NCBI RefSeq assembly: GCF_014192155.1
Contig: NZ_JACHXO010000001.1
Location: 1,142,069 to 1,206,068, forward strand
DNA: 64,000 nt
Direction: 5' to 3'
Origin: Roseateles terrae
GTDB taxonomy: Bacteria; Pseudomonadota; Gammaproteobacteria; Burkholderiales; Burkholderiaceae_C
A model generated the notes under the pieces. That model saw only the letters and a list, made by a program, of their open reading frames with translations, was not told where the DNA came from and ran no database searches. The translations under genes and the position numbers were made by a program. Below are positions 51,779 to 60,380 of this stretch, in pieces; the first letter of the stretch is position 1; the number at the start of each line of letters is the position of its first letter.

Positions 51779-52801
51779 TCACTTGTTGCCCCAGCACAGT
51801 TCGGCGCCCTTGGCGACCGGCAGGCTGGTGACGCCGTCAACGGCCTTGTCGGCGATCAGCGCGACGCCGGTGTCGGTATAGCCGCTGGGCTTCTTGCCGG
51901 TGCGGGCGAACTCCACCCCGGCTTCCACGCCCATGCGGGCCATGGCCAGCGGATACTGCTGGCTGGTGGCGGTGATCTTGCCGGCGCCGACGTCCTTCAC
52001 CCCCTGGCAGCCGCCGTCGACCGCCACGATGATGACGCCCTTCTCCTTGCCCGCCTTCTTCAGTGCGTTGTAGGCCCCCGCAGCGGCCGGCTCATTGATC
52101 GCGTAGATCAGGTTCACATTCGGCGCGCGCTGCAGGCAGTTCTCCATGCCGGTCTGACCCTTGGCCTGGTCGCCGTAGCTGTCGGCCATGCAGGCGATCT
52201 CGGAGGTCTTGCCCAGCTCATTGCTCTTGGCATCCGGCGCGGACAGACCCAGGCCGTTCATGAAGCCGTTGTGGCGCTGGGCGCCGACCGGGTGGCCGGG
52301 GAACAGGTCCAGCGTCACGATGACCGGTGCCTTCCCGCCCAGCGCTGCCTTCGCGTATTGGCCAATCAGCACGCCGGCGCGGTAGTTATCGGTCGCGAAG
52401 AGCGCATCCACCGCATCGGTCGGGTCGGTGGGGCTGTCCAGCGCAATCACCAGCACCCCCTTGGCCCGCGCCTTCTTCACCGCTGGCACGATGGCCTTGC
52501 TGTCACTGGGCACCAGCAGGATGGTCTTGGCGCCGGCCGCCACCATGTTCTCCAGCGCCGTCACCTGGCTGGCGTTGTCACCGTCCGCCTTGCCACCGGC
52601 CGTCAGCAGCTTGGCGCCCTTGGCTTTGGCGGCTGCGGCGGCGCCCTCCTTCATCTTCACGAAGTAGGGATTGGTCTCGGTCTTGGTGATCAGGCCGATC
52701 ACCGGCGCCTCCTGCGCCGTGGCGGCAGAGGTGCCCAGCATCAGGGCGGCCGTCAGGCCCAGGGTCAGGGAATCCAGCGCAGCAGAGCGGGTGCGGATCA
52801 T
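51779..52801 (-). CDS. frcB: periplasmic sugar-binding protein, fructose (Frc) type
   Basis: A 340-residue substrate-binding protein of the periplasmic binding protein type 1 family. The signal peptide ends at 'SAATAQ' (residue about 30). Ligand-loop features 'TKTETNPYFVKMKEG', 'SPTDPTDAVDALFATDNYRAG' and 'YAINEPAAAGAYNAL' agree with FrcB. It is the first gene of the transporter operon and divergent from the kinase genes, with a 146-base shared regulatory region. Confidence 0.9.
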   Translation of the reverse strand: MIRTRSAALDSLTLGLTAALMLGTSAATAQEAPVIGLITKTETNPYFVKMKEGAAAAAKAKGAKLLTAGGKADGDNASQVTALENMVAAGAKTILLVPSDSKAIVPAVKKARAKGVLVIALDSPTDPTDAVDALFATDNYRAGVLIGQYAKAALGGKAPVIVTLDLFPGHPVGAQRHNGFMNGLGLSAPDAKSNELGKTSEIACMADSYGDQAKGQTGMENCLQRAPNVNLIYAINEPAAAGAYNALKKAGKEKGVIIVAVDGGCQGVKDVGAGKITATSQQYPLAMARMGVEAGVEFARTGKKPSGYTDTGVALIADKAVDGVTSLPVAKGAELCWGNK

Positions 52802-52853
52802 CGGAATGTCTCCTGGTTTTGTGATGTGCTTTCATTCTGGAAATCGGAGATAA

Positions 52854-52876
52854 ATAAATCAAGTGGATTGATTAAT
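52854..52876. promoter_or_regulatory. inverted repeat in the divergent frcB / kinase region
   Basis: ATAAATCAA-GTGGA-TTGATTAAT: arms match at 8 of 9 positions in an AT-rich patch between frcB and the sugar kinase. Dyads of this kind suit ROK or LacI repressors; the ROK protein encoded at the end of the transporter operon is the obvious candidate. Confidence 0.5.
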
Positions 52877-52947
52877 GGAAAACCACTACCTCCGTCTGAA
52901 CAGGTGACAGGCATGCTTGCGCCCGGACACTGGAAAGGAAGAGCGTC

Positions 52948-53883
52948 ATGATCGTGGTCAGCGGAGAAGCGCTGATGGATGTGTTTGACCTGGGGCCCAC
53001 CGCCACCGGTCACACGCTGGATGCGCGAATCGGCGGCTCGCCGCTGAATGTGGCCATCGGCCTGGCACGGCTGGGTCAGGCGGTACGGTTCTTCGGCGGG
53101 GTGTCGCGCGGCTTCCTGGGTGAGCGGTTGATGGCTGCCATGACGCAGGAAGGCGTCGATACCACCCTGGTCCAGCGCACCGACGCGCCCACCACCCTCA
53201 GCCTGGTCGGGGTGCGCGCGGGCGGCGTGCCCGATTACGCCTTCTATTCCCACGGCGCCGCGGAGCAGCAGCTGCCGCTGTCGGCGCTGGCGGCCGTGGC
53301 CGGCGCAGCGCCGGCTGCCGCGGCCTATCACTTCGGCTCCTATGCCATGGTGATCGAACCCACGGGCAGCACGCTGCGGACCCTGGTCGAGCGCGAGGGG
53401 CAGCGCAGCGTGATCGCCTACGACCCCAACGTTCGCCTCAATGTGGAGCCGGACCTGTCCCGGTGGCGGTCGGTCATCGACTGGATGGTGCCGCGCACCC
53501 ACCTCTTCAAGGTCAGCGAGGAAGATCTGTCGCTGCTCTACCCCAGCCAGGCGCTGGACGATCTGGCGGCCGGCTGGCTGGCGGCCGGGGCGGCGCTGGT
53601 CGTGGTCACCCGCGGTGGCGAGGGTGCGCTGGCCTGGTCGGCGGCGGGCCATGTGCAGGCGGCGCCGGTGCCGGTGGACGTGGTGGACACTGTCGGCGCG
53701 GGCGACACCTTCCAGGCCATGCTGCTGACGGGGCTGAGCGAGATGGGCCTGCTGAGCCCGGCTGGCGTGCGCGGCTTGACGCGCGACGCCATCGCGCGAT
53801 TGCTGTCCCTGGCGACGCAGGCGGCTGCCATCACCTGTTCGCGCCGTGGGGCCGACCTGCCCTACCGCCGGGAGGTGATGTGA
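52948..53883 (+). CDS. PfkB-family sugar kinase (probable fructokinase)
   Basis: A 311-residue kinase of the ribokinase/PfkB family. N-terminal 'VVSGEALMDVFD', substrate-binding 'GGSPLNVAIGLARLG', ATP/anion-hole signature 'DTVGAGDTFQAML' with catalytic Asp. It is divergent from the Frc transporter and precedes the FrcK-like gene, so it probably phosphorylates the imported fructose. GGAAAGGAAG precedes the ATG. Confidence 0.9.
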   Translation: MIVVSGEALMDVFDLGPTATGHTLDARIGGSPLNVAIGLARLGQAVRFFGGVSRGFLGERLMAAMTQEGVDTTLVQRTDAPTTLSLVGVRAGGVPDYAFYSHGAAEQQLPLSALAAVAGAAPAAAAYHFGSYAMVIEPTGSTLRTLVEREGQRSVIAYDPNVRLNVEPDLSRWRSVIDWMVPRTHLFKVSEEDLSLLYPSQALDDLAAGWLAAGAALVVVTRGGEGALAWSAAGHVQAAPVPVDVVDTVGAGDTFQAMLLTGLSEMGLLSPAGVRGLTRDAIARLLSLATQAAAITCSRRGADLPYRREVM

Positions 53884-54521
53884 TGCACCTGCCAGACGAA
53901 GCGCTCCGCCGCGCACAGGCGCTGCTGGCCAAGGGCGGACGACGACTGCTGGGCATTGCCGGACCGCCGGGTGCGGGCAAGTCCACCGTGGCGGCCTTGC
54001 TGAAGGAGGCGCTCGGCGATCAGGCCCAGGTCGTACCGATGGACGGCTTTCATCTGGCGCAAGCGGAACTGGAGCGGTTGGGTCGTGCTGGCCGCAAGGG
54101 CGCGCCGGACACTTTTGATGCGTCCGGCTTTGTGAGCCTGCTGCGTCGGCTACGGACGCCCGATGCGGAGGCTGAAGCCCTGGTCTACGCCCCCGAGTTC
54201 CGCCGCGATCTGGAAGAGCCGATCGCCGGCGCCCTGGCTGTGCCGGCCACCCTGCCGCTGGTCATCGTGGAGGGCAACTATCTGCTGCTGTCCTCCCCGC
54301 CCTGGTCTGAAGTCCAGCCGCTGCTGGATGAGTGCTGGCATGTGTCGGTGGCGCAGGCGCAGCGGCTGGCCCGGTTGATCGCGCGCCATGAACGCCATGG
54401 GCGCAGCCCACAGGACGCACGCGCCTGGGCGCTTGGCAATGACGAACCCAACGCCCGACTGGTGGAAGCGGCGGCGCACCGGGCGGACTGGCAGATGCCC
54501 TGGGCGGAACCGGCCGGCTGA
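53883..54521 (+). CDS. frcK: FrcK-like P-loop kinase (nucleoside/sugar kinase family)
   Basis: A 212-residue kinase of the uridine kinase/pantothenate kinase fold: Walker A 'GIAGPPGAGKSTVA', 'VPMDGFHLAQAELERLGR', 'VYAPEFRRDLEEP', 'IVEGNYLLL'. This is the sequence type encoded in Frc operons of rhizobia. Its ATG overlaps the previous stop by one base (TGATG), behind GGGAGGTGA. Together with the PfkB-type kinase it gives the locus two different kinases; which sugar each acts on is not known. Confidence 0.85.
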   Translation: MHLPDEALRRAQALLAKGGRRLLGIAGPPGAGKSTVAALLKEALGDQAQVVPMDGFHLAQAELERLGRAGRKGAPDTFDASGFVSLLRRLRTPDAEAEALVYAPEFRRDLEEPIAGALAVPATLPLVIVEGNYLLLSSPPWSEVQPLLDECWHVSVAQAQRLARLIARHERHGRSPQDARAWALGNDEPNARLVEAAAHRADWQMPWAEPAG

Positions 54522-54535
54522 ACCGGACACGCAAG

Positions 54536-55411
54536 ATGCAGGCACCAAGTGGGATCTCCACTCGTCTCCCTGCTTCCATGTACGCGAACTTCCCCCCCCG
54601 CGCCCTCATCGATCCCACCGCATCCGCAGACTGCGAAACACAAGCGCTTGATCCAGCGGCCGCCCAGCAGACCCTGAACGCCATCCACAGCAACGTCCGG
54701 CTGGCGAGAAATTTGCTAGACCACATCAACTCGGACGACCCGGGGGCTCGTGAGCTGCCTGCCCCACGGCGGGAACTGCTGCGGGAGCGCTGCGTGCACG
54801 TCCTCGAAAACCGGGGTTACAGGGCCCAGGGCGGCACGCCCGCACCGACTCAGCCTGCCGCCATGCCCAAAGGGGTGCCTTTGCCGATCAGGGAGTGGCA
54901 TCGGCTGATGTCTGAAGAAGACCGCAGCGGCCTCGATGAGGTCACTCGGGAACTTGCCACCGAAAGCCGTCACCAGCTGACGCGAAGCCTGGCTCCCCTG
55001 CGCCAGGAACTCGCGGTACTCGAAGCCGCCTGCCGGTCGTTGTGTCCGCCGCTGCACCTGCCGTTGTGCCCAAAGATGAGCGCCATGCTGGATCAGCTGG
55101 CCCAGGTGCGAGAGGACGACGTGACCTCCCTCGCCATCGGGCCCGTTGTCAAGGCCGCACGGGGCGCCTGCTCCGGGTTTCAAAGCCATCTCACCGCCGT
55201 CCAGACGCTCGGGTCCCTGCAACAGGAGCTGGGTCTGACCAAGGCTGCGACGGGGCCCGGCACCGCCATCAATAAGGTGACGTGGATCAAAGCCCGCGAT
55301 GCCCTCCTGAACGGGCGTTGGGACGAATTCCGGACGCAGGTCGCGGCGCTCTCCCGCTTGCAGCAGCCAGCCCCGGTCCTGCACGCCCGACCGGCCACTT
55401 CGCGTCCGTGA
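54536..55411 (+). CDS. orphan helical protein, paralogue B
   Basis: A 291-residue protein of unknown family, rich in helices and cysteines ('AACRSLCPPLHLPLCP'). The segment 'WHRLMSEEDRSGLDEVTRELATESRHQLTRSL' in two parts and the C-terminal 'LLNGRWDEFRTQVAALSRLQ' resemble paralogue A at 47627. It lies 14 bases after frcK on the same strand, without a good Shine-Dalgarno. The start at 54536 is tentative; ATG 54578 is possible. The N-terminal 45 residues look disordered. Confidence 0.55.
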   Translation: MQAPSGISTRLPASMYANFPPRALIDPTASADCETQALDPAAAQQTLNAIHSNVRLARNLLDHINSDDPGARELPAPRRELLRERCVHVLENRGYRAQGGTPAPTQPAAMPKGVPLPIREWHRLMSEEDRSGLDEVTRELATESRHQLTRSLAPLRQELAVLEAACRSLCPPLHLPLCPKMSAMLDQLAQVREDDVTSLAIGPVVKAARGACSGFQSHLTAVQTLGSLQQELGLTKAATGPGTAINKVTWIKARDALLNGRWDEFRTQVAALSRLQQPAPVLHARPATSRP

Positions 55412-55597
55412 CATCGGTCCCATTTGTCACGAACTGCCCAATCTGTATCAACTCTCTCACAGAAAGTCAGGGTTCCCCTGAACACAAAATGAGTTCGGCA
55501 AGCGACACTTTCGTCCTGGCTTGCAGGTCCTGCGGCTGTTGCAGTGTCCGAAGTCTCCGCAATTCCAGTAAGTGTTCCCCAGCAGTTGACCGCAACG

Positions 55598-56767
55598 ATG
55601 ACGGCCGTGATCAGCCCACTCGCCACCCCTGGTGTGCCGCCCGCTTCCAAGCGTGGCGCTTCATCTGCTGCCGATGCGGCGGCGGCGAGCCCCTCCCTGG
55701 CGCATCCTCAGGCCCGGTCCTCTCAACCGCAAGCGTCCGCACCGTCATCGCTCGCCCGGCCCTGGCTGTCGTTCCTGATCCCCGTCTACAACGTCCGCCG
55801 CTTCCTGCGGGAATGCCTGCTGTCGGTCGTGGCTCAGGTGGACGAGAGCATGGAAATCGTCCTGCTGGACGACTGCTCCACCGATGGGTCTGCGGATCTG
55901 GTCCGCCAGCTCGAGATCGAGTTTTCGTCGCCGACGGTCCGGATCGTGACGCGCTTCCACAGCAGCAACCAAGGCATCTCCGCCGTGCGCAACGGTCTGC
56001 TGGACACGGCGCGCGGCGAGTATGTGTGGTTCCTCGACTCCGACGACTGCCTCGTACCCGGCGCGGTGGAGCAGTTGCGCCAGCTGGTGCGCCGCGAACA
56101 GCCCGACCTGGTGCTGTGCGACTACTCGGTCTGGCGCCCGGTGCAACATCGCAAGCACCGCCGGCGCGGGGAGCTTCATCGCCGCACCTTCATCGGCCCG
56201 GCCCGGCAGCATCTGAATGATCCATCGGTGCTGCTGCGCGGCCTCTTTGAAGCCGGCCACCTCCACTGCTGGTCCAAGATCGCCAAGCGCAGCGTGTGGG
56301 ACGGCCTGCGCTTTCCGGTCGGCAAGTTCTTTGAAGATGTGACGCTGGCCGCACCCCTGCTGCTGAAGGCCAGGGGCGTCTGGTACGAGCCGCAGGTATG
56401 GGTGGCCTATCGGCAGTGGGAGGGCTCCATCCTCGCCACGCCCTCCCCGCTCAAGGCCCGGCATCTGGCCGAGTCGCTGCTGGATCTGCCTGCGGTCGTG
56501 GGCGACCGTGCGGTGGATGCATCGGCCCGCTTTGCCTGGAGCCACTTTCTGGCGCGCCACTTCATCTGCATCGCCCGGGAGGCCCACGCCGCCGTGCCCA
56601 ATGCCTGCGCGGATGCGATCGCCGAGTATCGGGACGCCTTCCTCAAGTCCTGCCCCATGCCGCTGAACGACCTCTACGCCGCCTATGCGGGCCGGGGCTG
56701 GTTCCTGCGCGCGCTACGCCTGCGTCGCTGGTTGAAGCAGGGCTCGCCGACCGCTGCCAAGGCCTGA
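55598..56767 (+). CDS. family 2 glycosyltransferase
   Basis: A 389-residue GT-A fold enzyme. After about 50 low-complexity residues comes 'LSFLIPVYNVRRFLRECL', nucleotide-sugar contact 'VLLDDCSTDGSADL' and the metal-binding 'WFLDSDDCLVPG' (DxD type). It resembles capsule or exopolysaccharide glycosyltransferases; donor and acceptor are unknown. A GTG at 55544 would add 18 residues. It stands as a single gene without a polysaccharide cluster. Confidence 0.88.
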   Translation: MTAVISPLATPGVPPASKRGASSAADAAAASPSLAHPQARSSQPQASAPSSLARPWLSFLIPVYNVRRFLRECLLSVVAQVDESMEIVLLDDCSTDGSADLVRQLEIEFSSPTVRIVTRFHSSNQGISAVRNGLLDTARGEYVWFLDSDDCLVPGAVEQLRQLVRREQPDLVLCDYSVWRPVQHRKHRRRGELHRRTFIGPARQHLNDPSVLLRGLFEAGHLHCWSKIAKRSVWDGLRFPVGKFFEDVTLAAPLLLKARGVWYEPQVWVAYRQWEGSILATPSPLKARHLAESLLDLPAVVGDRAVDASARFAWSHFLARHFICIAREAHAAVPNACADAIAEYRDAFLKSCPMPLNDLYAAYAGRGWFLRALRLRRWLKQGSPTAAKA

Positions 56768-56870
56768 CCCCGTCTCCTTCCGCGCGCACCAAACTGGTCC
56801 GCGCCTGTCAGACTCGTCCTGCAAACGAACAGGGAATCGACCGGCGCACCTCCTTTGTGGGGGACGGCAC

Positions 56871-56901
56871 CATAAGGCCTGTCTTTTTGGGACGCCTTAT
56901 G
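56871..56901 (+). promoter_or_regulatory. hairpin enclosing the start codon of the LOV kinase
   Basis: CATAAGGC at 56871-56878 pairs perfectly with GCCTTATG at 56894-56901, which contains the ATG (56899-56901). GTC/GAC adds three inner pairs after a two-base bulge, leaving the loop TTTTTGG. In RNA this would hide the AUG and part of any GGGA ribosome site. Confidence 0.6.
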
Positions 56902-58512
56902 AGTTCAGACACCGACCTTCGCGACAAGACTCCACGCCTCCCGCGTCACGACGCGCGTGTGCAGACAGAAGGGTTTGCGTCGAGTGGGCATGGGCGCGAC
57001 ATCTTCTTCGCGGCCGTGCAAGCCACGCGGATGCCGATGGTGGTGGCTGACCCGCGCCAGCCCGACACGCCCCTGGTCTTCGCCAACCAGGCGTTCCTCG
57101 AAATGACGGGCTATTCCGAAGAAGAAATCATCGGAAAGAACTGTCGGTTCCTGCAGGGTCCGGAAACCGACCCCAGCACCGTCGCGCTGATTTCGGAAGC
57201 GCTGCGGGCGGAACGCGAGCTGACGGTCGAGCTGCTGAACTACCGCAAGGATGGCTCGACCTTCTGGAACGCCCTGTTCCTGACGCCCGTGCGCAATGAA
57301 GAAGGCGACCTGCTGTATTACTTCTCTTCGCAGTTGGATGTGAGCCGCCGCCGGGATGCGGAAGCCGCTCTGCGCCAGGCGCAGAAGATGGAGGCGCTGG
57401 GGCAGCTGACCGGCGGCATTGCGCACGACTTCAACAATCTGCTGCAGGTGATCACCGGCAATGCCGAAGTGGCCGCGCATCGATTGCAGGTGGTGGCGCC
57501 GAATGACGCGTTGATGACCCGCTCCATTGCCAATGTCCGTGCGGCGGCGGCCCGCTCCGGCTCCTTGACGCAGCAACTGCTGGCCTTTGCGCGCAAGCAG
57601 CAGCTTCAGGGCCGGGTGGTGAATGTGAATGACGCGATCCACCGCACGGTGGACCTGGCGTCCAGCTCGCTGGCCGACGTCCACCTGATGCTGGACCTGG
57701 ATCCACAGACCGCCAACGTTCGCATTGACACCTCCCAGTTCGAGGCCGCCCTGCTGAACCTGCTGGTCAATGCGAGGGACGCGATGCCAGGCGGCGGCCG
57801 CATCTGGATCCGGTCCAGCAACCTGCGCACGACGGCCGAAGACGTGGGCAACCACGGACTCGTTTTGCCGGGTGACTACGTCTGTGTGTGCGTGAGCGAC
57901 GAAGGGGACGGCATTCCGGCACCGATCCTGGCGCGGGTGATGGACCCGTTTTTCACCACCAAGGCTGAGCGGGGTGGCACGGGACTGGGCCTGTCGATGG
58001 TCTATGGCTTTGCCAAGCAGAGCGGTGGTGTGGCCACCATCTACTCAGAAGAGAAGACCGGCACCACCGTTCGGTTGTATTTCCCGGCGGTCGAAGACTC
58101 GGCCGCCCCCCGGGAGGTGCCGGTCACCCAGCCCCGCAGCGGACAAGGGGAGATGATTCTGGTGGTGGACGACCGGCCGGAGGTGGCCCAGACGGCGGCC
58201 GCCATGCTGGAATCCGCCGGCTACCTCTGCCACGTTGCCCTCAGCGCCCGCGACGCGATGCAACTGCTGAAGCAGGAGCCCGACATTCGTCTGCTGCTCA
58301 CTGACATCATCATGCCAGGCAGCAAGAACGGCGTGCTGCTGGCCCACGACGCCCAGCGGGTCGCACCCAATCTGAAGGTGCTGTTGATGACCGGCTTTGC
58401 GGACGGCAGCCCGGATCGATGGGACGGCCAGAGCTACGACATCGTGCTCAAGCCGTTTACCTCGGAAGATCTGCGGGTGAAGGTGCGGCGGGCGCTTGAC
58501 GGCCAGGCCTGA
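56899..58512 (+). CDS. LOV-domain hybrid histidine kinase with receiver (blue-light sensor)
   Basis: A 537-residue soluble photoreceptor kinase. LOV/PAS domain at about 35-150 with the flavin-adduct cysteine Cys82 in 'GKNCRFLQGPETD' and the FMN-contact 'NYRKDGSTFWNALFL'. HisKA follows with His176 in 'GGIAHDFNNLL', then an ATPase domain ('NLLVNARDAMPGGG', 'GTGLGLSMVYG'). The C-terminal receiver (about 415-535) has Asp469 in 'LLLTDIIMPG' and Lys in 'IVLKPF'. LOV-HK-REC proteins signal blue light through phosphotransfer to the attached receiver. No membrane segment. The start codon is inside a hairpin. A convergent lipoprotein gene and a terminator follow. Confidence 0.93.
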   Translation: MSSDTDLRDKTPRLPRHDARVQTEGFASSGHGRDIFFAAVQATRMPMVVADPRQPDTPLVFANQAFLEMTGYSEEEIIGKNCRFLQGPETDPSTVALISEALRAERELTVELLNYRKDGSTFWNALFLTPVRNEEGDLLYYFSSQLDVSRRRDAEAALRQAQKMEALGQLTGGIAHDFNNLLQVITGNAEVAAHRLQVVAPNDALMTRSIANVRAAAARSGSLTQQLLAFARKQQLQGRVVNVNDAIHRTVDLASSSLADVHLMLDLDPQTANVRIDTSQFEAALLNLLVNARDAMPGGGRIWIRSSNLRTTAEDVGNHGLVLPGDYVCVCVSDEGDGIPAPILARVMDPFFTTKAERGGTGLGLSMVYGFAKQSGGVATIYSEEKTGTTVRLYFPAVEDSAAPREVPVTQPRSGQGEMILVVDDRPEVAQTAAAMLESAGYLCHVALSARDAMQLLKQEPDIRLLLTDIIMPGSKNGVLLAHDAQRVAPNLKVLLMTGFADGSPDRWDGQSYDIVLKPFTSEDLRVKVRRALDGQA

Positions 58513-58558
58513 TTCCCATCGGTCTGCTGCTCCGTCCACGCGGACGCGGCAATCAGCA

Positions 58559-58585
58559 AGCGCCGCAACACTGCGGCGCTTTTTC
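58559..58585 (+). terminator. rho-independent terminator after the LOV kinase
   Basis: A perfect 9-bp stem AGCGCCGCA / TGCGGCGCT with loop ACAC, followed by TTTTC, 46 bases after the stop. It lies between convergent genes. Confidence 0.88.
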
Positions 58586-58589
58586 ATCT

Positions 58590-58895
58590 TCAGCGAACGG
58601 CGTGACGGCGGCCGTCTTCATCTACCCAATAGCGCCCGCCGCGGCCATCGGAATACACCTGGCGCTCGCGCCCATCGACCATCAATCGGCCGATCACCGC
58701 ACCCGCCACGGCGCCAATGGCAGCGCCGGTGAGCGCGTCGCCACCGGTCACCGCACCGATCACCGCGCCGCCCACCGCACCCACGGCGGCATTGCGGCCG
58801 TCTTCACGGCGTAGATGGGAGTCGGATGCGCAGCCCACGGTCAGCGCGGCGGACACTGCAATCAGCAGCGGAGCAGTCAGTCGGGAAGTGATCAT
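58590..58895 (-). CDS. glycine-zipper lipoprotein
   Basis: A 101-residue protein with a lipobox 'LTVGC' (Cys about 22), then two glycine-zipper helices ('AVGAVGGAVIGAVTGG' and 'TGAAIGAVAGAVIGRL') and a short polar C terminus 'GGRYWVDEDGRRHAVR'. Small glycine-zipper lipoproteins insert in or strengthen the outer membrane. Convergent with the LOV kinase gene. Confidence 0.88.
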   Translation of the reverse strand: MITSRLTAPLLIAVSAALTVGCASDSHLRREDGRNAAVGAVGGAVIGAVTGGDALTGAAIGAVAGAVIGRLMVDGRERQVYSDGRGGRYWVDEDGRRHAVR

Positions 58896-59194
58896 GATGT
58901 TCAGGCCTCAGCTTGGTTTCACACCCCTCCGGCGCCTGCGGTGCCATCGCACCCGGGGACGGGTTGGGAGGGGACACATTCCATGGCGGATCGGCAAGAT
59001 GCGCTCCTGAATGGCTCCCTGACGCGCTGGTCGGCCCGCCGCCGATGCGGCCCTCCCTCCCGTCACATTGCCTGTTTTTCCTTCGTTCTGCAGGAATAGG
59101 CAAAACAAGGGCAGCATCATGCATTGCAGCATCCGGTGGACAGGAGAAGAATGTCAACCATTCCGAGCTTCCATCCACCAGACAGACCAAGGCC
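58896..59194. other. divergent intergenic region upstream of yqhD
   Basis: 299 bases. It contains an imperfect hairpin TTGCCT (59068-59073) ... AGGCAA (59098-59103) and AT-richer sequence from 59065 to 59120 that could hold the yqhD promoter and an AraC-type site. No definite promoter was assigned. Confidence 0.4.
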
Positions 59195-60358
59195 ATGAAC
59201 AACTTCATCCTGAACACCCCCACCAAGATCCTGTTCGGCAAGGGCCAGATCGCCAAGATCGCCAAGGAACTCCCGGCGGACGCCCGCATCCTCATCACCT
59301 ATGGCGGCGGCAGCATCAAGCACAACGGCGTGCTGGCCCAGGTGCAGAAGGCTCTGGAAGGCCGTGCCGTGTTTGAGTTCGGCGGCATCGAGCCCAACCC
59401 GACCTACGAAACCCTGATGAAGGCGGTGGAGGTGGTCAAGGCCGAGAAGATTGACTTCCTGCTGGCCGTGGGCGGCGGCTCGGTGGCGGACGGCACCAAG
59501 TTCATCGCCGCCGCTGCGCGCTACACCGCCGCAACCGACCCCTGGGACATCCTGCTGACCAACGGCGCCAAGGTCGCTGCCGCCGTGCCGATGGCCGTGG
59601 TGCTGACCCTGCCGGCCACCGGTTCTGAATCCAACAGCGGCGCCGTCATCAGCCGCAAGGCCAGCGGCGACAAGCTCGCGTTCTTCAGCACCCACACCTA
59701 TCCGGTGTTCGCGGTGCTGGACCCGGAAGTCACCTACAGCCTCCCGCCGCGGCAGGTCGCCAACGGCGTGGTGGATGCCTTTGTGCACACCGTCGAGCAA
59801 TACCTCACCTACCCGGTGGACGCCAAGGTGCAGGACCGTTTCTCTGAAGGCCTGCTGCTGACCTTGATCGAAGAAGGCCCGCGCGCTCTGTCCGAGCCGA
59901 CCAACTATGACGTGCGTGCCAATGTGATGTGGAGCGCCACCCAGGCCCTGAACGGCCTCATCGGCGCCGGTGTGCCGCAGGACTGGACCACCCACATGCT
60001 GGGCCATGAAATCACCGCCATGCATGGCCTCGACCATGCGCAGACGCTGGCCATCGTGCTGCCGTCGGTGCTGACCTACAAGAAGGAGCAAAAGCGCGCC
60101 AAGCTGCTGCAGTACGCCGAACGTGTGTGGAATCTGCGTGACGGCAGCGAAGACCAGCGGATCGACGGTGCCATCGCCGCCACCCGCGCCTTCTTCGAGA
60201 AGATGGGCGTCGGCACGCGTCTGTCGGCCTATGGCCTGGACGGCAGCACCATCCCCGCCATGGTCGCCAAGCTCAAGGAGCATGGCATGCTGACACTGGG
60301 CGAGCACCGCGACATCACGCCGGAAGACAGCCAGCGCATCCTGGAAGCCTCGCGCTGA
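59195..60358 (+). CDS. yqhD: NADPH-dependent aldehyde reductase / iron-type alcohol dehydrogenase
   Basis: A 387-residue group III alcohol dehydrogenase, the same length as E. coli YqhD. Nucleotide motif 'VGGGSVADGTKFIA'; metal ligands in 'ANGVVDAFVHTVEQYL' (Asp, His) and 'MLGHEITAMHGLDHAQTLAIV' (two His). YqhD reduces toxic aldehydes such as acrolein and malondialdehyde with NADPH. The gene is followed 22 bases later by its probable regulator. Confidence 0.93.
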   Translation: MNNFILNTPTKILFGKGQIAKIAKELPADARILITYGGGSIKHNGVLAQVQKALEGRAVFEFGGIEPNPTYETLMKAVEVVKAEKIDFLLAVGGGSVADGTKFIAAAARYTAATDPWDILLTNGAKVAAAVPMAVVLTLPATGSESNSGAVISRKASGDKLAFFSTHTYPVFAVLDPEVTYSLPPRQVANGVVDAFVHTVEQYLTYPVDAKVQDRFSEGLLLTLIEEGPRALSEPTNYDVRANVMWSATQALNGLIGAGVPQDWTTHMLGHEITAMHGLDHAQTLAIVLPSVLTYKKEQKRAKLLQYAERVWNLRDGSEDQRIDGAIAATRAFFEKMGVGTRLSAYGLDGSTIPAMVAKLKEHGMLTLGEHRDITPEDSQRILEASR

Positions 60359-60380
60359 ATCCAGACCGGTCGCCCACATC

